A DNA stretch of 64,000 bases from contig JAEEVC010000006.1 in NCBI GenBank assembly GCA_016287075.1, positions 1 through 64,000 on the forward strand, given 5' to 3'. Origin of the DNA: Bacteroidales bacterium. Its GTDB lineage: Bacteria; Bacteroidota; Bacteroidia; Bacteroidales; UBA932. The translations under genes and the position numbers were made by a program. Every line of letters starts with the position of its first letter. Position 1 is the first letter of the stretch. Below, piece by piece: positions 1 to 9,337 of this stretch. The notes under the pieces were generated by a model. It ran no database searches, was not told where the DNA came from, and saw nothing but the letters and a program-made list of their open reading frames with translations.

Positions 1-825
<825 letters not shown>

Positions 826-833
826 TTACTGGA

Positions 834-1100
834 TTAAAGGACAGCCAGGATGTCCGACTGCTTGACAATGAGGTACTTCTTGTCGTCCACGGTCACCTCG
901 GTACCCGCATATTTGCCATAGAGAACGCTCTCGCCGACGGCGACTTCCATCGGTTCGTCCTTCTTGCCGGGGCCGACGGCGACGACGGTCCCCTGCTGGG
1001 GTTTCTCCTTGGCGGTATCCGGAATGTAAAGGCCTCCGGCGGTCTTGGTCTCAGCCTCTTTGGGCTCGATGAGAACTCTGTCTCCAAGTGGTCTGATCAT
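834..1100 (-). CDS. groES: Co-chaperonin GroES
   Basis: An 88-residue 10-kDa co-chaperonin that caps the GroEL ring. It begins [13 protein letters not shown] and contains the mobile-loop region with GGLYIP and the conserved VGPGK, LYGKYAG and DILAVL segments. The frame is open upstream to 1175, but family alignment places the start at 1100 (MIRPLGD), giving the normal length. It is the first gene of groES-groL. I see no CIRCE-type (TTAGCACTC/GAGTGCTAA) repeat upstream. A perfect 10-base inverted repeat lies at 1145-1170 instead. Confidence 0.97.
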   Translation of the reverse strand: MIRPLGDRVLIEPKEAETKTAGGLYIPDTAKEKPQQGTVVAVGPGKKDEPMEVAVGESVLYGKYAGTEVTVDDKKYLIVKQSDILAVL

Positions 1101-1144
1101 ATTGTTGGTGTTTTTGTTGGTTTCATGCCGCCGGGAATATGGCA

Positions 1145-1182
1145 AGCGGCGTGCCAAGGAGCACGCCGCTGACATTTTGTCA
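1145..1182 (-). terminator. Two adjacent inverted repeats between galM and groES
   Basis: AGCGGCGTGC (1145-1154) and GCACGCCGCT (1161-1170) form a perfect 10-bp stem with a 6-base loop. It is directly abutted by TGACA-TTT-TGTCA (1170-1182). The pair sits just after the galM stop and about 45 bases before groES on the same strand. It most likely ends galM transcription, although there is no clear U-tract in the minus direction. An operator for groES is the alternative. Confidence 0.5.
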
Positions 1183-1196
1183 TGTCCGGGGAAATC

Positions 1197-2324
1197 CTAC
1201 CGGACCGAGAACTCGTAAACCGTGGTCTGGGTGTAGTCCTCGTCGGGATACAGGAGGATGTCCGTGAAGTCCGGATGGTTCATGCTGTCGGGGAATTTCT
1301 GGGCTTCGAGCACGAAGGAACTGCGGAAGCCGAGCGGCTTGCCCCGCTTGCCGATGGTGGTCGCCCCGTCGAAGAAATTGCCGCTGTACATCTGCATGCC
1401 GGGCTGGTCGGTCGAAACGGTGAGCATACGGCCGCTCTCCGGCTCATAGACCGTCACGACCTCGCGGAGCGTACCCGCCTCGCCGTTGAGCACCCAGTTG
1501 TGGTCATAGCCGTTGGCGCAGGCGATCTGGGGATCGTCCGCGGCGATCATCTCGCCGATGGCATGCTCCTGGCGGAAGTCGAACGGCGTATCCTCGACCG
1601 GCAGGATTTCGCCCGTCGGAATGGACAGCGAATCGATCGGGGTGTAGGCGTCGGCGTCGATCCACATCAGGTGACCCTCGATGGAGCCGGCATCCTCGCC
1701 CGCAAGGTTGAAGAAGGAGTGGTGGGAAAGGTTCACCGGCGTAACCTTGTCTGTATTGGCCAGATAGCGGATAACAAGCTCATTGTGCTCATTGAGCATG
1801 TAGAGCAGCGTGACATGGAGGTTGCCCGGGAAGCCGTCCTGCCCGTCGGGGCGGTCGTACTCGAAGATGATGGTGTCGGACGAATAGGTGAAGACGTCCC
1901 AGACCACCTTGTCCAGCCCGAATTCACCCCCGTGGAGCGTATTGACCCCGTTGTCGTTCTTCGGGGTCTCGAACACCTCGCCGTCGATCTCGAACGAGGC
2001 GCCGCCGATGCGGTTGGCCACCGGACCGACGCAGGCGCCGAGATAACGCTCGCCCGTCGGGTTGACATATTCCGCCAGGGTCTTGTGGCCGGCGACGATG
2101 TCGGCGAACTTGCCTTCCCGGTCAGGGGCGAACAGCGAGACGACGCGGGCGCCGTAGTTGGTCACCTGCAGGGTGATGTTCCCGCGGTGAAGGGTATAGA
2201 GCTTCACTTCCCTGCCGGCGAGCGAGTCGGCGAAGTTCTTCTCCGGAATGAGCGGAAGACCTTTCTTCTGGCCGCAGGAGGCCAGGACCAGAACGGCAAG
2301 AATGCCAATGAGATACTTTTTCAT
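1197..2324 (-). CDS. galM: Aldose 1-epimerase (mutarotase), lipoprotein
   Basis: A 375-residue galactose mutarotase-family protein that interconverts alpha and beta anomers of aldoses. NTLHGG near residue 131 and SHHSFFNL near 202 carry the catalytic His residues. FVLEAQKFPDS near 340 carries the catalytic base Glu. The N-terminus is a lipoprotein signal with lipobox LASC (Cys17), so it is predicted to sit in the periplasm on a membrane rather than in the cytosol like E. coli GalM. Lipid-anchored mutarotases are common in Bacteroidota, where sugars are processed at the envelope. It is transcribed alone, divergently from the DUF3737 gene, and ends in the inverted repeats upstream of groES. Confidence 0.92.
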   Translation of the reverse strand: MKKYLIGILAVLVLASCGQKKGLPLIPEKNFADSLAGREVKLYTLHRGNITLQVTNYGARVVSLFAPDREGKFADIVAGHKTLAEYVNPTGERYLGACVGPVANRIGGASFEIDGEVFETPKNDNGVNTLHGGEFGLDKVVWDVFTYSSDTIIFEYDRPDGQDGFPGNLHVTLLYMLNEHNELVIRYLANTDKVTPVNLSHHSFFNLAGEDAGSIEGHLMWIDADAYTPIDSLSIPTGEILPVEDTPFDFRQEHAIGEMIAADDPQIACANGYDHNWVLNGEAGTLREVVTVYEPESGRMLTVSTDQPGMQMYSGNFFDGATTIGKRGKPLGFRSSFVLEAQKFPDSMNHPDFTDILLYPDEDYTQTTVYEFSVR

Positions 2325-2331
2325 GCGCAGC

Positions 2332-2355
2332 GTATTTTACCGGCGGTAAAAATAC
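2332..2355 (-). promoter_or_regulatory. Imperfect palindrome in the galM 5' region
   Basis: GTATTTTACCG (2332-2342) and CGGTAAAAATAC (2344-2355) are inverted with one extra base, 8 bases upstream of the galM ATG. The palindrome could be an operator or a 5'UTR hairpin. No clean TAnnTTTG box was found for galM, so its promoter remains unassigned. Confidence 0.3.
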
Positions 2356-2414
2356 ATATTTTCTTCCGAAATGCCAAGAAACGGACCGGCCCGCGGAAAT
2401 CCCCGCTTTTTTGC

Positions 2415-2422
2415 TAACTTTG
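2415..2422 (+). promoter_or_regulatory. Bacteroidota -7 box upstream of DUF3737 gene
   Basis: TAACTTTG matches the TAnnTTTG consensus. It lies 25 bases before the ATG at 2448. No TTG element is seen at the usual spacing. Confidence 0.6.
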
Positions 2423-2447
2423 TCCGTTCATTATTTGTAGAAGAAAC

Positions 2448-3338
2448 ATGCAGGTCATCAAGAATGCCGAATTCGGCGGCGAACGGCCGCTCTACGCCTC
2501 CAGAGACCTCCGGCTGGAGAACATCACCATCCACCCGGGCGAATCCGCCCTCAAGGAATGTGCCCGCATCGAGGCCTATGGCTGCGAGTTCCGCGGCAAA
2601 TATCCCTTCTGGGAGACGGACGGTTTCACCGTGGAGAACTGCATCTTCCGGGAGGGCGCCCGCGCCGCGCTCTGGTACAGCCGCGACCTCAAGATGCGCG
2701 ACACCCTCGTCGAGGCGCCGAAGATGTTCCGGGAGATGGAGCACGCCTCCCTGAAGAATGTCCAAATCCCCCATGCCCACGAGACCTTCTGGTTCTGCCG
2801 GGATTTCGAGCTGGAGGACGTCGAACTCGCCGAGGGCGACTACCTCTTCCTCCACAGCAGCGACATCCGGATCCGGAACTACCGCCACCAGGGCAATTAT
2901 GCCTTCCAATACTGCAAGAACGTGGAAATCCGCGACGCCGTCCTCGATTCCAAGGACGCCTTCTGGGAGACGGAGAACGTAACCGTCCATGATTCCGTGC
3001 TGAGCGGGGAATACCTCGGCTGGTATGCGAAGAACCTCCGGCTCATCGGCTGCCGCATCGCGGGAACCCAGCCGCTCTGCTACTGCGACGGCCTGGTCCT
3101 GGAGAACTGCATCTTCGAGCCGGACGCCGACCTGGCCTTTGAATACTCCCGCGTCAACGCCGGCATCCTCAGCCCCGTCACGAGCGTCAAGAATCCCCGC
3201 AGCGGTCGCATCCTCGCCCAGTCCTACGGCGAGGTCATCCTCGACGGCAACATCAAGGCCCCGGCCGACTGCGAGATCAAGACCTGGGACGATCCGGACA
3301 CGGACCTGGGCATTCCTTCCGAAACCCTGGGATACTGA
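2448..3338 (+). CDS. DUF3737 family predicted beta-helix protein
   Basis: A 296-residue protein made of repeated short turns of the type LENxxF/VEIRDxxL. Examples are RLENITI, TVENCIF, KMRDTLV, SLKNVQI, ELEDVEL, NVEIRDAVL and LVLENCIF. This is the pattern expected for a right-handed parallel beta-helix, and the whole sequence resembles the DUF3737 family. There is no signal peptide, so it is predicted to be cytosolic. Its stop overlaps the start of the MalY-type aminotransferase by one base (TGATG), so the two are probably translationally coupled. The biochemical role of the family is not established, and I do not assign one. Confidence 0.85.
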   Translation: MQVIKNAEFGGERPLYASRDLRLENITIHPGESALKECARIEAYGCEFRGKYPFWETDGFTVENCIFREGARAALWYSRDLKMRDTLVEAPKMFREMEHASLKNVQIPHAHETFWFCRDFELEDVELAEGDYLFLHSSDIRIRNYRHQGNYAFQYCKNVEIRDAVLDSKDAFWETENVTVHDSVLSGEYLGWYAKNLRLIGCRIAGTQPLCYCDGLVLENCIFEPDADLAFEYSRVNAGILSPVTSVKNPRSGRILAQSYGEVILDGNIKAPADCEIKTWDDPDTDLGIPSETLGY

Positions 3339-4540
3339 TGGGATACGATTTCGACGCGCTTACCGCCCGAAGGGGGACGGCCAGCGTGAAATGGGACGAA
3401 TACGGGGAGAACGCCCTCCCGATGTGGGTCGCCGACATGGACTTCCGGGCGGCGCCCGCCATCCTGGACGCCCTGCAGAAACGCCTGGACCACGGCGTTT
3501 TCGGGTATGAACTCCTGCCGCAGGCGTACTACGACGCCATCACCGGCTGGTTCGCCCGGCGCCACGGCTGGACCGGCTTCGGCAAGGACGACATCATCCC
3601 CACGACCGGCGTCATCCCCGCCTACTCCGCCTGCATCAAGGCCATGTCCTCCCCGGGAGACAAGGTCATCATCCAGTCCCCCTGCTACAACGCCTTCTAC
3701 CCCGCCATCCGCAACAACAAGTGCCTGGAGAGCCACAATACCCTGGTCTGGGACGGCACGGACTGCACCATCGATTTCGACGACCTGGAGCGGAAGGCAG
3801 CCGACCCGCGGGCGACCGTCCTGCTGCTCTGCAACCCGCACAACCCCGCCGGGCGCGTCTGGACCCGGGCGGAACTCGGGCGCATCGGCGACATCTGCCT
3901 GCGCAACGGCGTTTTCATCATCTCAGATGAGATCCACTGCGAACTGACCTATCCCGGCCACGACTATACCCCGTTCGGCACGCTGCCGCCGGAAATCGTC
4001 CGCCGCAGCGCCACCTGCTGCTCCCCCACCAAGGCCTTCAACATCGCCGGCATCCAGATCGCCAACATCGTCGCGACCGATCCGGAGGTCCGCCGCCGCA
4101 TCGACCGCGCCATCAATGACAACGAGTGCTGCGACGTCAACGTATTCGGGGCAGCCGCCCTCGTCGCCGCCTACAACGAAAGCGAAGACTGGCTTGACGA
4201 ACTCCGGAAATACCTGTACGACAATTACCTGACCGTATGTAACTTCCTCCGGGACGAACTCCCGGGCGTGACATGGCCGCCCCTGGAAGGCACCTATCTC
4301 ATGTGGCTGGACTGCCGGGCGTACAAGCCGGCGTCCGAGCCCGGCGAGGGATTCTCCGCCCGGCTCGCGGACTTCCTCCGCGACCGCGAAGAGGGGCTCG
4401 TCCTCTCGACCGGCACCATCTACGGCGCCGCCGGTGAAGGATTCGAACGGCTGAACATCGCCTGTCCACGCACCCGCCTGCTCGAAGGTCTCCGGCGGCT
4501 TCGCGACGGCCTTCGCGCCTACGCCGGGCGCGAAAAATAG
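3338..4540 (+). CDS. MalY/PatB family PLP-dependent C-S beta-lyase/aminotransferase
   Basis: A 400-residue fold-type I PLP enzyme. CNPHNPAGR (about 165-173), SDEIHCEL (about 196-203) and SPTKAFN, whose Lys232 should bind PLP, are diagnostic of the MalY/PatB cystathionine beta-lyase group. The opening MPMWVADMDF-like segment (ALPMWVADMDF) is also typical. Family members cleave C-S bonds of cystathionine or cysteine conjugates; MalY of E. coli also regulates maltose genes. The start codon overlaps the DUF3737 stop. Substrate cannot be told from sequence. Confidence 0.92.
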   Translation: MGYDFDALTARRGTASVKWDEYGENALPMWVADMDFRAAPAILDALQKRLDHGVFGYELLPQAYYDAITGWFARRHGWTGFGKDDIIPTTGVIPAYSACIKAMSSPGDKVIIQSPCYNAFYPAIRNNKCLESHNTLVWDGTDCTIDFDDLERKAADPRATVLLLCNPHNPAGRVWTRAELGRIGDICLRNGVFIISDEIHCELTYPGHDYTPFGTLPPEIVRRSATCCSPTKAFNIAGIQIANIVATDPEVRRRIDRAINDNECCDVNVFGAAALVAAYNESEDWLDELRKYLYDNYLTVCNFLRDELPGVTWPPLEGTYLMWLDCRAYKPASEPGEGFSARLADFLRDREEGLVLSTGTIYGAAGEGFERLNIACPRTRLLEGLRRLRDGLRAYAGREK

Positions 4541-4559
4541 GAATTAACGGATTTTTGTG

Positions 4560-4567
4560 TATCTTTG
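4560..4567 (+). promoter_or_regulatory. -7 box directly in front of the DUF819 gene
   Basis: TATCTTTG ends only 6 bases before the ATG at 4574. Transcription would therefore start within a few bases of the start codon, implying a leaderless or nearly leaderless mRNA. There is no TTG at -33 spacing. Confidence 0.6.
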
Positions 4568-4573
4568 CGCCTT

Positions 4574-5761
4574 ATGATAACACTGCAACTGATTTTGCTG
4601 GCACTCTTTTACTGCCTCGCCCCCGCCGGGGTGCTCTGGCTTTGCCGGCGTTACAAGTGGGCCAAGACCATCGGCCCCATCCTCCTGCTCTATTTCCTCG
4701 GCGCCATCGTCGCCAACCTCGGCATCTTCCCGCCGCCTGAGACCAATGCGTCGGAAGCCCTGGGAAAGATGCAGAACCTGTTTACGAATGCGATGATCCC
4801 GCTGGCCATCCCGATGATGCTCTTCTCCTTCACCTACCGGAAGGGCGAGACGCGCGACCAGGTCATCGCGATGGTGACCGGCCTCATTGCTGTCGTCGTC
4901 GCCGTCGCGGCCGGCTACCCGATCTTCGCCGGCCATATTCCCGACGCGCCGAAGGTGGCCGGCATGTACACGGCCTGCCTGACCGGCGGCACCGTCAACA
5001 TGGCGGCCGTCAGCAAGAGTCTCGGCGCCCCGGACAGCCAGTTCGTGATCCTGAACACCTGCGACATGATCGTCTCGTTCACCTACCTGGTCTTCATCAT
5101 GGCCTTCGGCATCCGGCTCGCCCGGAAGTTCCTGCCCGTCAAGACTTTGGACGCTGCCTATGACGAGGCGGCGGTCAAGCGCGAGATGGAAAAGGCGGAC
5201 GAGAACCCCTACAAGGGCCTGCTCACCAGCGGCGGCATCAAGGATGCGCTCATCCTCTTCGGTGCGACGCTCGTGGTCGTCGGCGTCTCCGCCGGCATCG
5301 GCTTCGGCCTGACCAAGATCCTGCCCGGGACCTTCATGATGTACTTCTTCCTCGCCCTGACGACCCTCTCGATCGCGGCCTCGTTCATCAAGCCGCTCCA
5401 CGACCGCAAGTACGGCTACGACATCGGCATGTACTTCATCTACATCTTCTCGGTCGTAGTCGCCTCGATGGCCAACCTCCGGGCGATGGACCTGTCGGGG
5501 GTCCTCTGGATCATCGGTTTCCTCTTCTTCATGGAAATCGTCTCCCTGACCCTCCAGCTCCTCTCCGCGAAGCTCTTCAAGGTCGATGCGGACACCGCCG
5601 TCATCGCCTCCGTCACCTACATCAACTCGCCGCCCTTCGTCCCGATGATCGCGGCCTCGATGAAGAACAGCCGCGTGCTCATGCCCGGCCTTTCGATCGG
5701 CGTCATCGGCTACGCCGCCGGCAACTACCTCGGCGTGCTGATCTGCCAGTTACTCGGATAA
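4574..5761 (+). CDS. DUF819 family membrane protein
   Basis: A 395-residue, very hydrophobic protein with roughly ten membrane segments, resembling the DUF819 (YjcL-like) family. Conserved small-residue stretches such as LTGGTVNMAAV (about 137-147) and SPPFVPMIAA near the C-terminus are typical. The in-frame TTG at 4565 lies inside the promoter box, so the ATG at 4574 is the credible start. A charged loop (about 190-225) separates two hydrophobic halves, suggesting an inverted-repeat transporter fold. The substrate is unknown. It is followed 19 bases later by an outer-membrane barrel gene on the same strand, probably the same transcript. Confidence 0.88.
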   Translation: MITLQLILLALFYCLAPAGVLWLCRRYKWAKTIGPILLLYFLGAIVANLGIFPPPETNASEALGKMQNLFTNAMIPLAIPMMLFSFTYRKGETRDQVIAMVTGLIAVVVAVAAGYPIFAGHIPDAPKVAGMYTACLTGGTVNMAAVSKSLGAPDSQFVILNTCDMIVSFTYLVFIMAFGIRLARKFLPVKTLDAAYDEAAVKREMEKADENPYKGLLTSGGIKDALILFGATLVVVGVSAGIGFGLTKILPGTFMMYFFLALTTLSIAASFIKPLHDRKYGYDIGMYFIYIFSVVVASMANLRAMDLSGVLWIIGFLFFMEIVSLTLQLLSAKLFKVDADTAVIASVTYINSPPFVPMIAASMKNSRVLMPGLSIGVIGYAAGNYLGVLICQLLG

Positions 5762-5780
5762 TCCACAATTTATTGATAAC

Positions 5781-7163
5781 ATGAAAAAAACCATCACCCT
5801 GCTTGTCGCCCTCGCGGCGACCCTGTCCCTCTCCGCCCAGGAAGTGGCGAAGACCGGACTCAACTTCGGCCCCCTCCCGGCGGTCGGCTATTCCTCCGAC
5901 CTCGGCTGGCACTACGGCGCCCTGACCGATATCTACTGGTACGGCGACGGCTCCACCTATCCCGAATACATGTGGAAGGCCAACGTCGAGGCCTCCTGGT
6001 ATTCCAAGGGCAACTCCGTGTACCACAGCTTCTTCGACAGCAAATACCTGATCCCGGGCATCCGTGTCTCCGCGGCCGTCTCCTATTTCGGCAACAAGAC
6101 CACGAGCTTCTACGGCTTCAACGGCGGCAACTCCGTCTATCTCCCCGCCCTCGACCGCATCACCGGCCCGAACGACAAGTTCGGCTATGTCCCGGACGGA
6201 CAGGGCTTCTACCTGATGCGCCGTGACATCTTCCGCGTCGCCACCTGCTTCCAGGGCACCTTCGGCGAGAGCCGCTGGGGCTGGGCGGCCGGCCTCACCT
6301 ACTGGGGCATCAAGACCGGCCATGCCGAGAACAAGGGCCTTAACAACCTTCCCGGCCAGCTCGGCGGCGACATCTCCCTCTATGACCTCTATGTCAAGCA
6401 CAATGTCATCCCCGAGGCCGAGAAAGACGGCGGCAAGCACCTGGAATTCAAGGCCGGCGTCGTCTTCGACTCCCGCGACCACGAGAACAACCCGACCCGC
6501 GGCACCAACCTCGAGGTGTACATGTTCGGCTCCCCGGACATCATCTCCAAGCATGACAACAACTACCTGAAACTGGCCGTCCACTTCAAGCAGTTCATCC
6601 CGATCGTCCAGGACCGCCTCACCTTCGGCGCCCACCTCGCATACCAGGGCCTGATCTGGGGTAACGCCCCGTACTACATGCTCCAGAGCATCCAGTCCAT
6701 CAACATGAAGCAGATCAACACGGAAGGCCTCGGTTCCACCTGCACCGTCCGCGGTACGATCGCCAACCGCCTCCAGGGCAACGGTTACGCCTGGCTCAAC
6801 ACCGAGCTCCGCTGGAGCTTCGCCAAGTTCCGCTGGATCAACCAGAACTGGACCCTCGCGACCAACCCGTTCTTCGATGCCGGCATGATCGTCCAGCCGT
6901 ACCGCCCCGAGCAGATGAAGGCCCTCGCCGGCGACATCACCCTCATCAACACCATCACGGACAAGGCTACGGAGAAGACCACGACCTATACGGCCAAGGA
7001 CTTCTACCAGGAAGGCGCCCAGAAGCTCCACATGAGCGCCGGTATCGGCCTCCATGTGATCATGAACCAGAACTTCAACATCAACTTCGAGTTCGGCAAG
7101 TGCTTCGACCCGAACGACGGCGTCAACCTCGGCATCAACATCGGACTGAACTATATTTTCTAA
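5781..7163 (+). CDS. Omp85/BamA-type outer-membrane beta-barrel protein
   Basis: A 460-residue protein with a cleavable signal peptide (MKKTITLLVALAATLSLSA, cut before QE). It consists of alternating amphipathic strands ending in NIGLNYIF, the aromatic C-terminus used by the Bam machinery. FDSRDHENNPTRG (about 230-242) and the VRGTIANRLQG-like segment resemble the surface-antigen (D15) barrel domain. There is no room for POTRA domains, so this is a barrel-only family member. It is co-oriented with the DUF819 gene upstream, which suggests joint envelope transport, but that is inference. The gene ends in a strong shared terminator. Confidence 0.85.
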   Translation: MKKTITLLVALAATLSLSAQEVAKTGLNFGPLPAVGYSSDLGWHYGALTDIYWYGDGSTYPEYMWKANVEASWYSKGNSVYHSFFDSKYLIPGIRVSAAVSYFGNKTTSFYGFNGGNSVYLPALDRITGPNDKFGYVPDGQGFYLMRRDIFRVATCFQGTFGESRWGWAAGLTYWGIKTGHAENKGLNNLPGQLGGDISLYDLYVKHNVIPEAEKDGGKHLEFKAGVVFDSRDHENNPTRGTNLEVYMFGSPDIISKHDNNYLKLAVHFKQFIPIVQDRLTFGAHLAYQGLIWGNAPYYMLQSIQSINMKQINTEGLGSTCTVRGTIANRLQGNGYAWLNTELRWSFAKFRWINQNWTLATNPFFDAGMIVQPYRPEQMKALAGDITLINTITDKATEKTTTYTAKDFYQEGAQKLHMSAGIGLHVIMNQNFNINFEFGKCFDPNDGVNLGINIGLNYIF

Positions 7164-7217
7164 ACGGCCCGGCCGTTTGAAAAAGCCTCACCCGGTCGGC
7201 CGAAGGCCTCCGGATAC

Positions 7218-7258
7218 GGAACAGGGTCCGGACTCTTCTGAAGTCCGGACCCTGTTCC
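7218..7258. terminator. Bidirectional terminator between the barrel gene and hisIE
   Basis: A perfect 17-bp inverted repeat (7218-7234 with 7242-7258) has a 7-base loop and is followed by TTTGCTTT on the plus strand. It lies between convergent genes and can end both. Confidence 0.85.
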
Positions 7259-7279
7259 TTTGCTTTCCGGAGAATGAAA

Positions 7280-7873
7280 CTATTTATGCCGGGAGAGGAG
7301 TTCCTTCTGGAGGTCGGCGAGGGTGACGCCCATCTGTTCGTTCAGGACGAGGAGGTGGTAGAGGAGGTCGGAGGCTTCGTAGATGTAGCGGTCGAGGTCG
7401 CCGGTAGCCGCTTCGAGGATGGTTTCGACCGCCTCTTCGCCGACTTTCTGGGAAATCTTCTTCACGCCCTTGTTGAACAGGAGCGTGGTGTAGTGGCCTT
7501 CGGGCATTTCGGCGTGACGGCCCTGGATCACCTGTTCGAGGGCGCCGAGAAAGCCTTCCTCGGCCGGCGTGTCGAAGCAGGAGACCGTGCCCCGGTGGCA
7601 GGTCGGGCCGTCGGGACGGGCCTTGACGAGGACCGTGTCCGCGTCACAATCCACGTACGTTTCCACGACATGGAGATAGTTCCCGCTGGTCTCTCCCTTG
7701 ACCCACAGCTGTTTCCGGCTGCGGCTCCAGAAAGTGACAAGACCGGTCGAGCAGGTCTTCTCCCAGGCTTCGGCGTTCATGTATCCCAGCATCAGGACCT
7801 TGCCGGTCGCGGCGTCCTGGATGACGGCCGGAACGAGGCCGTCGGCGTTTTTTGTAAAATCAAGCGTTGCCAT
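7280..7873 (-). CDS. hisIE: Phosphoribosyl-AMP cyclohydrolase / phosphoribosyl-ATP pyrophosphatase (HisIE)
   Basis: A 197-residue fusion of HisI (N-terminal, hydrolyses the PR-AMP ring) and HisE (C-terminal, converts PR-ATP to PR-AMP), steps 3 and 2 of histidine synthesis. HisI shows the zinc-site segments VDCDADTVLVK and GPTCHRGTVSCF; HisE shows KKISQKVGEEAVE. The start MATLDFTK at 7873 overlaps the end of hisF by 14 bases, as is usual in this operon. It is the last his gene and ends at the strong hairpin at 7218-7258. Confidence 0.96.
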   Translation of the reverse strand: MATLDFTKNADGLVPAVIQDAATGKVLMLGYMNAEAWEKTCSTGLVTFWSRSRKQLWVKGETSGNYLHVVETYVDCDADTVLVKARPDGPTCHRGTVSCFDTPAEEGFLGALEQVIQGRHAEMPEGHYTTLLFNKGVKKISQKVGEEAVETILEAATGDLDRYIYEASDLLYHLLVLNEQMGVTLADLQKELLSRHK

Positions 7874-8636
7874 ATTGCGGTAGGATGCGGACGGGGATGC
7901 CCCGGGAGGCAAGGTCGTCCTTGAGTTGACGGATGGTTGTTTCGCCGTAATGGAAGATGCTGGCGGCAAGGGCGGCGTCGGCCTTGCCGTCGGTGAGGAC
8001 CGCGGCGATGTCTTCCGCGCTCCCGGCGCCGCCCGAGGCGATGACCGGGATGGAAAGGCTGTCGCAGAGGCGGGCGAAGGTCTCGCAGGGATAGCCCTTC
8101 TTCGTCCCGTCATGGTCCATGGAAGTGAAGAGGATCTCGCCAGCACCGCGCTCCTGGGCCTCTTTCGCCCACTCGAAGAGCTCGCGGTCGGTCGGCCGGC
8201 TGCCGCCGTGGGTCGTCGCCATCCAGCGGCCGTCGACGGTCTTCGCATCGATGGCGACGACGACGAACTGGCTGCCGAAATGGCTGGCGATGGCATCGAT
8301 GAGCGAGGGGTCGCGGAGGGCGGCGCTGTTGACCGATACCTTGTCGGCGCCGGCTTCCAGGAGGCGGGCGGCGTCCGCGAGGGAGCCGATGCCGCCGCCG
8401 ACGGTGAAGGGGATGTCGATCCGTGCGGAGATGGCCGAAACCAGCGCGGTGAATGTCCGGCGGCCTTCCTGCGAAGCGCTGATGTCCAGATAGACCAGCT
8501 CGTCGGCACCGTCTGCGGCATATTTCGCCCCGAGCTCCACGGCGTCGCCGACGCTGCGGAGGCCCTGGAAGCGGATCCCCTTGACGGTCTGGCCGTCCTT
8601 GACGTCCAGGCAGGGAATTATGCGTTTGGCGACCAT
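7860..8636 (-). CDS. hisF: Imidazole glycerol phosphate synthase, cyclase subunit
   Basis: A 258-residue (beta/alpha)8 barrel that uses ammonia from HisH to convert PRFAR to imidazole glycerol phosphate and AICAR. The start MVAKRIIPCLDVKDG carries the catalytic Asp11-type residue, and LFTSMDHDGTKKGY carries the second one (Asp130-type). Phosphate-binding loops VGGGIGS and ASGGAGS are present. It overlaps hisA (19 bases) and hisIE (14 bases), so translation is probably coupled. AICAR released here can be used by PurH from the divergent purine operon. Confidence 0.97.
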   Translation of the reverse strand: MVAKRIIPCLDVKDGQTVKGIRFQGLRSVGDAVELGAKYAADGADELVYLDISASQEGRRTFTALVSAISARIDIPFTVGGGIGSLADAARLLEAGADKVSVNSAALRDPSLIDAIASHFGSQFVVVAIDAKTVDGRWMATTHGGSRPTDRELFEWAKEAQERGAGEILFTSMDHDGTKKGYPCETFARLCDSLSIPVIASGGAGSAEDIAAVLTDGKADAALAASIFHYGETTIRQLKDDLASRGIPVRILPQYGNA

Positions 8637-9337
8637 AGCTCTTCCAGGCGTATCTTATGTTCATACAAGGCCTTCCCGACGATGACGCGCGGGATACCGG
8701 CGGATTCGAGGGCGCGGATGTCCGCGACGGAGCCGATGCCGCCGCTGGCGGTGAAAGTCACCCCCGGGAAACGGTCCTGCAACCGGCGGTAGAGAGCGAC
8801 GTCAGCCCCGCCGAGCATGCCGTCCCGGGCGATCTGGGTCACGATGACCTCCGAGAGGGCCGGGAGGAAGGAGGAGATGAGATCGGTGATGTCCGTGCCG
8901 GAATCCTGCAGCCAGCCGTGCGTCGCGACCGCCGTGCCGCGGACATCGGCCCCGAGGATGATGCGCTCCGGGCCGAAACGGTCGAGCGCGCGGCGGAAAA
9001 AGTCCGGCTCCCGGACGGCGACGGTCCCGAGGATGACATGGCCGGCACCGGCCTCCAGGACCGTTTCCAGGTCGGATTCCGTCTTGAGGCCGCCGCCCCA
9101 TTCCATGTCCAGGCCCCCGATGGCGGCGAGGCGTTCCAGCACGGGCAGGTTCATCGGACGCCCCGCCTTGGCGCCCTCCAGGTCCACGACATGGATGCGC
9201 CGGAGGCCGGCTTCCAGGAAACGCGCGGCCATTTCCTCCGGGCGCTCCGGATACCGGGTCTCGCGGGCGAAATCGCCCTGGGACAGCCGGACGCAACGGC
9301 CCGCGAACAGGTCGATGGCGGGAATGATCGTAATCAT
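8618..9337 (-). CDS. hisA: Phosphoribosylformimino-5-aminoimidazole carboxamide ribotide isomerase
   Basis: A 239-residue barrel enzyme that isomerises ProFAR to PRFAR. The start MITIIPAIDLFAGRCVRL contains the catalytic Asp8-type residue, and the second catalytic Asp lies in VTQIARDGMLGG. The half-barrel repeat with HisF shows as VEWGGG-like (MEWGGGLK) and ASGGIGS phosphate loops. The frame is open upstream to 9571, but the start at 9337 gives the right length and an ATGA overlap with the hisH stop. Confidence 0.96.
   Translation of the reverse strand: MITIIPAIDLFAGRCVRLSQGDFARETRYPERPEEMAARFLEAGLRRIHVVDLEGAKAGRPMNLPVLERLAAIGGLDMEWGGGLKTESDLETVLEAGAGHVILGTVAVREPDFFRRALDRFGPERIILGADVRGTAVATHGWLQDSGTDITDLISSFLPALSEVIVTQIARDGMLGGADVALYRRLQDRFPGVTFTASGGIGSVADIRALESAGIPRVIVGKALYEHKIRLEELWSPNA

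Noticed and set aside
1101..1196. CIRCE/HrcA operator before groES
   Set aside because: No TTAGCACTC/GAGTGCTAA pair is present; the inverted repeats seen there are of different sequence and fit the end of galM better.
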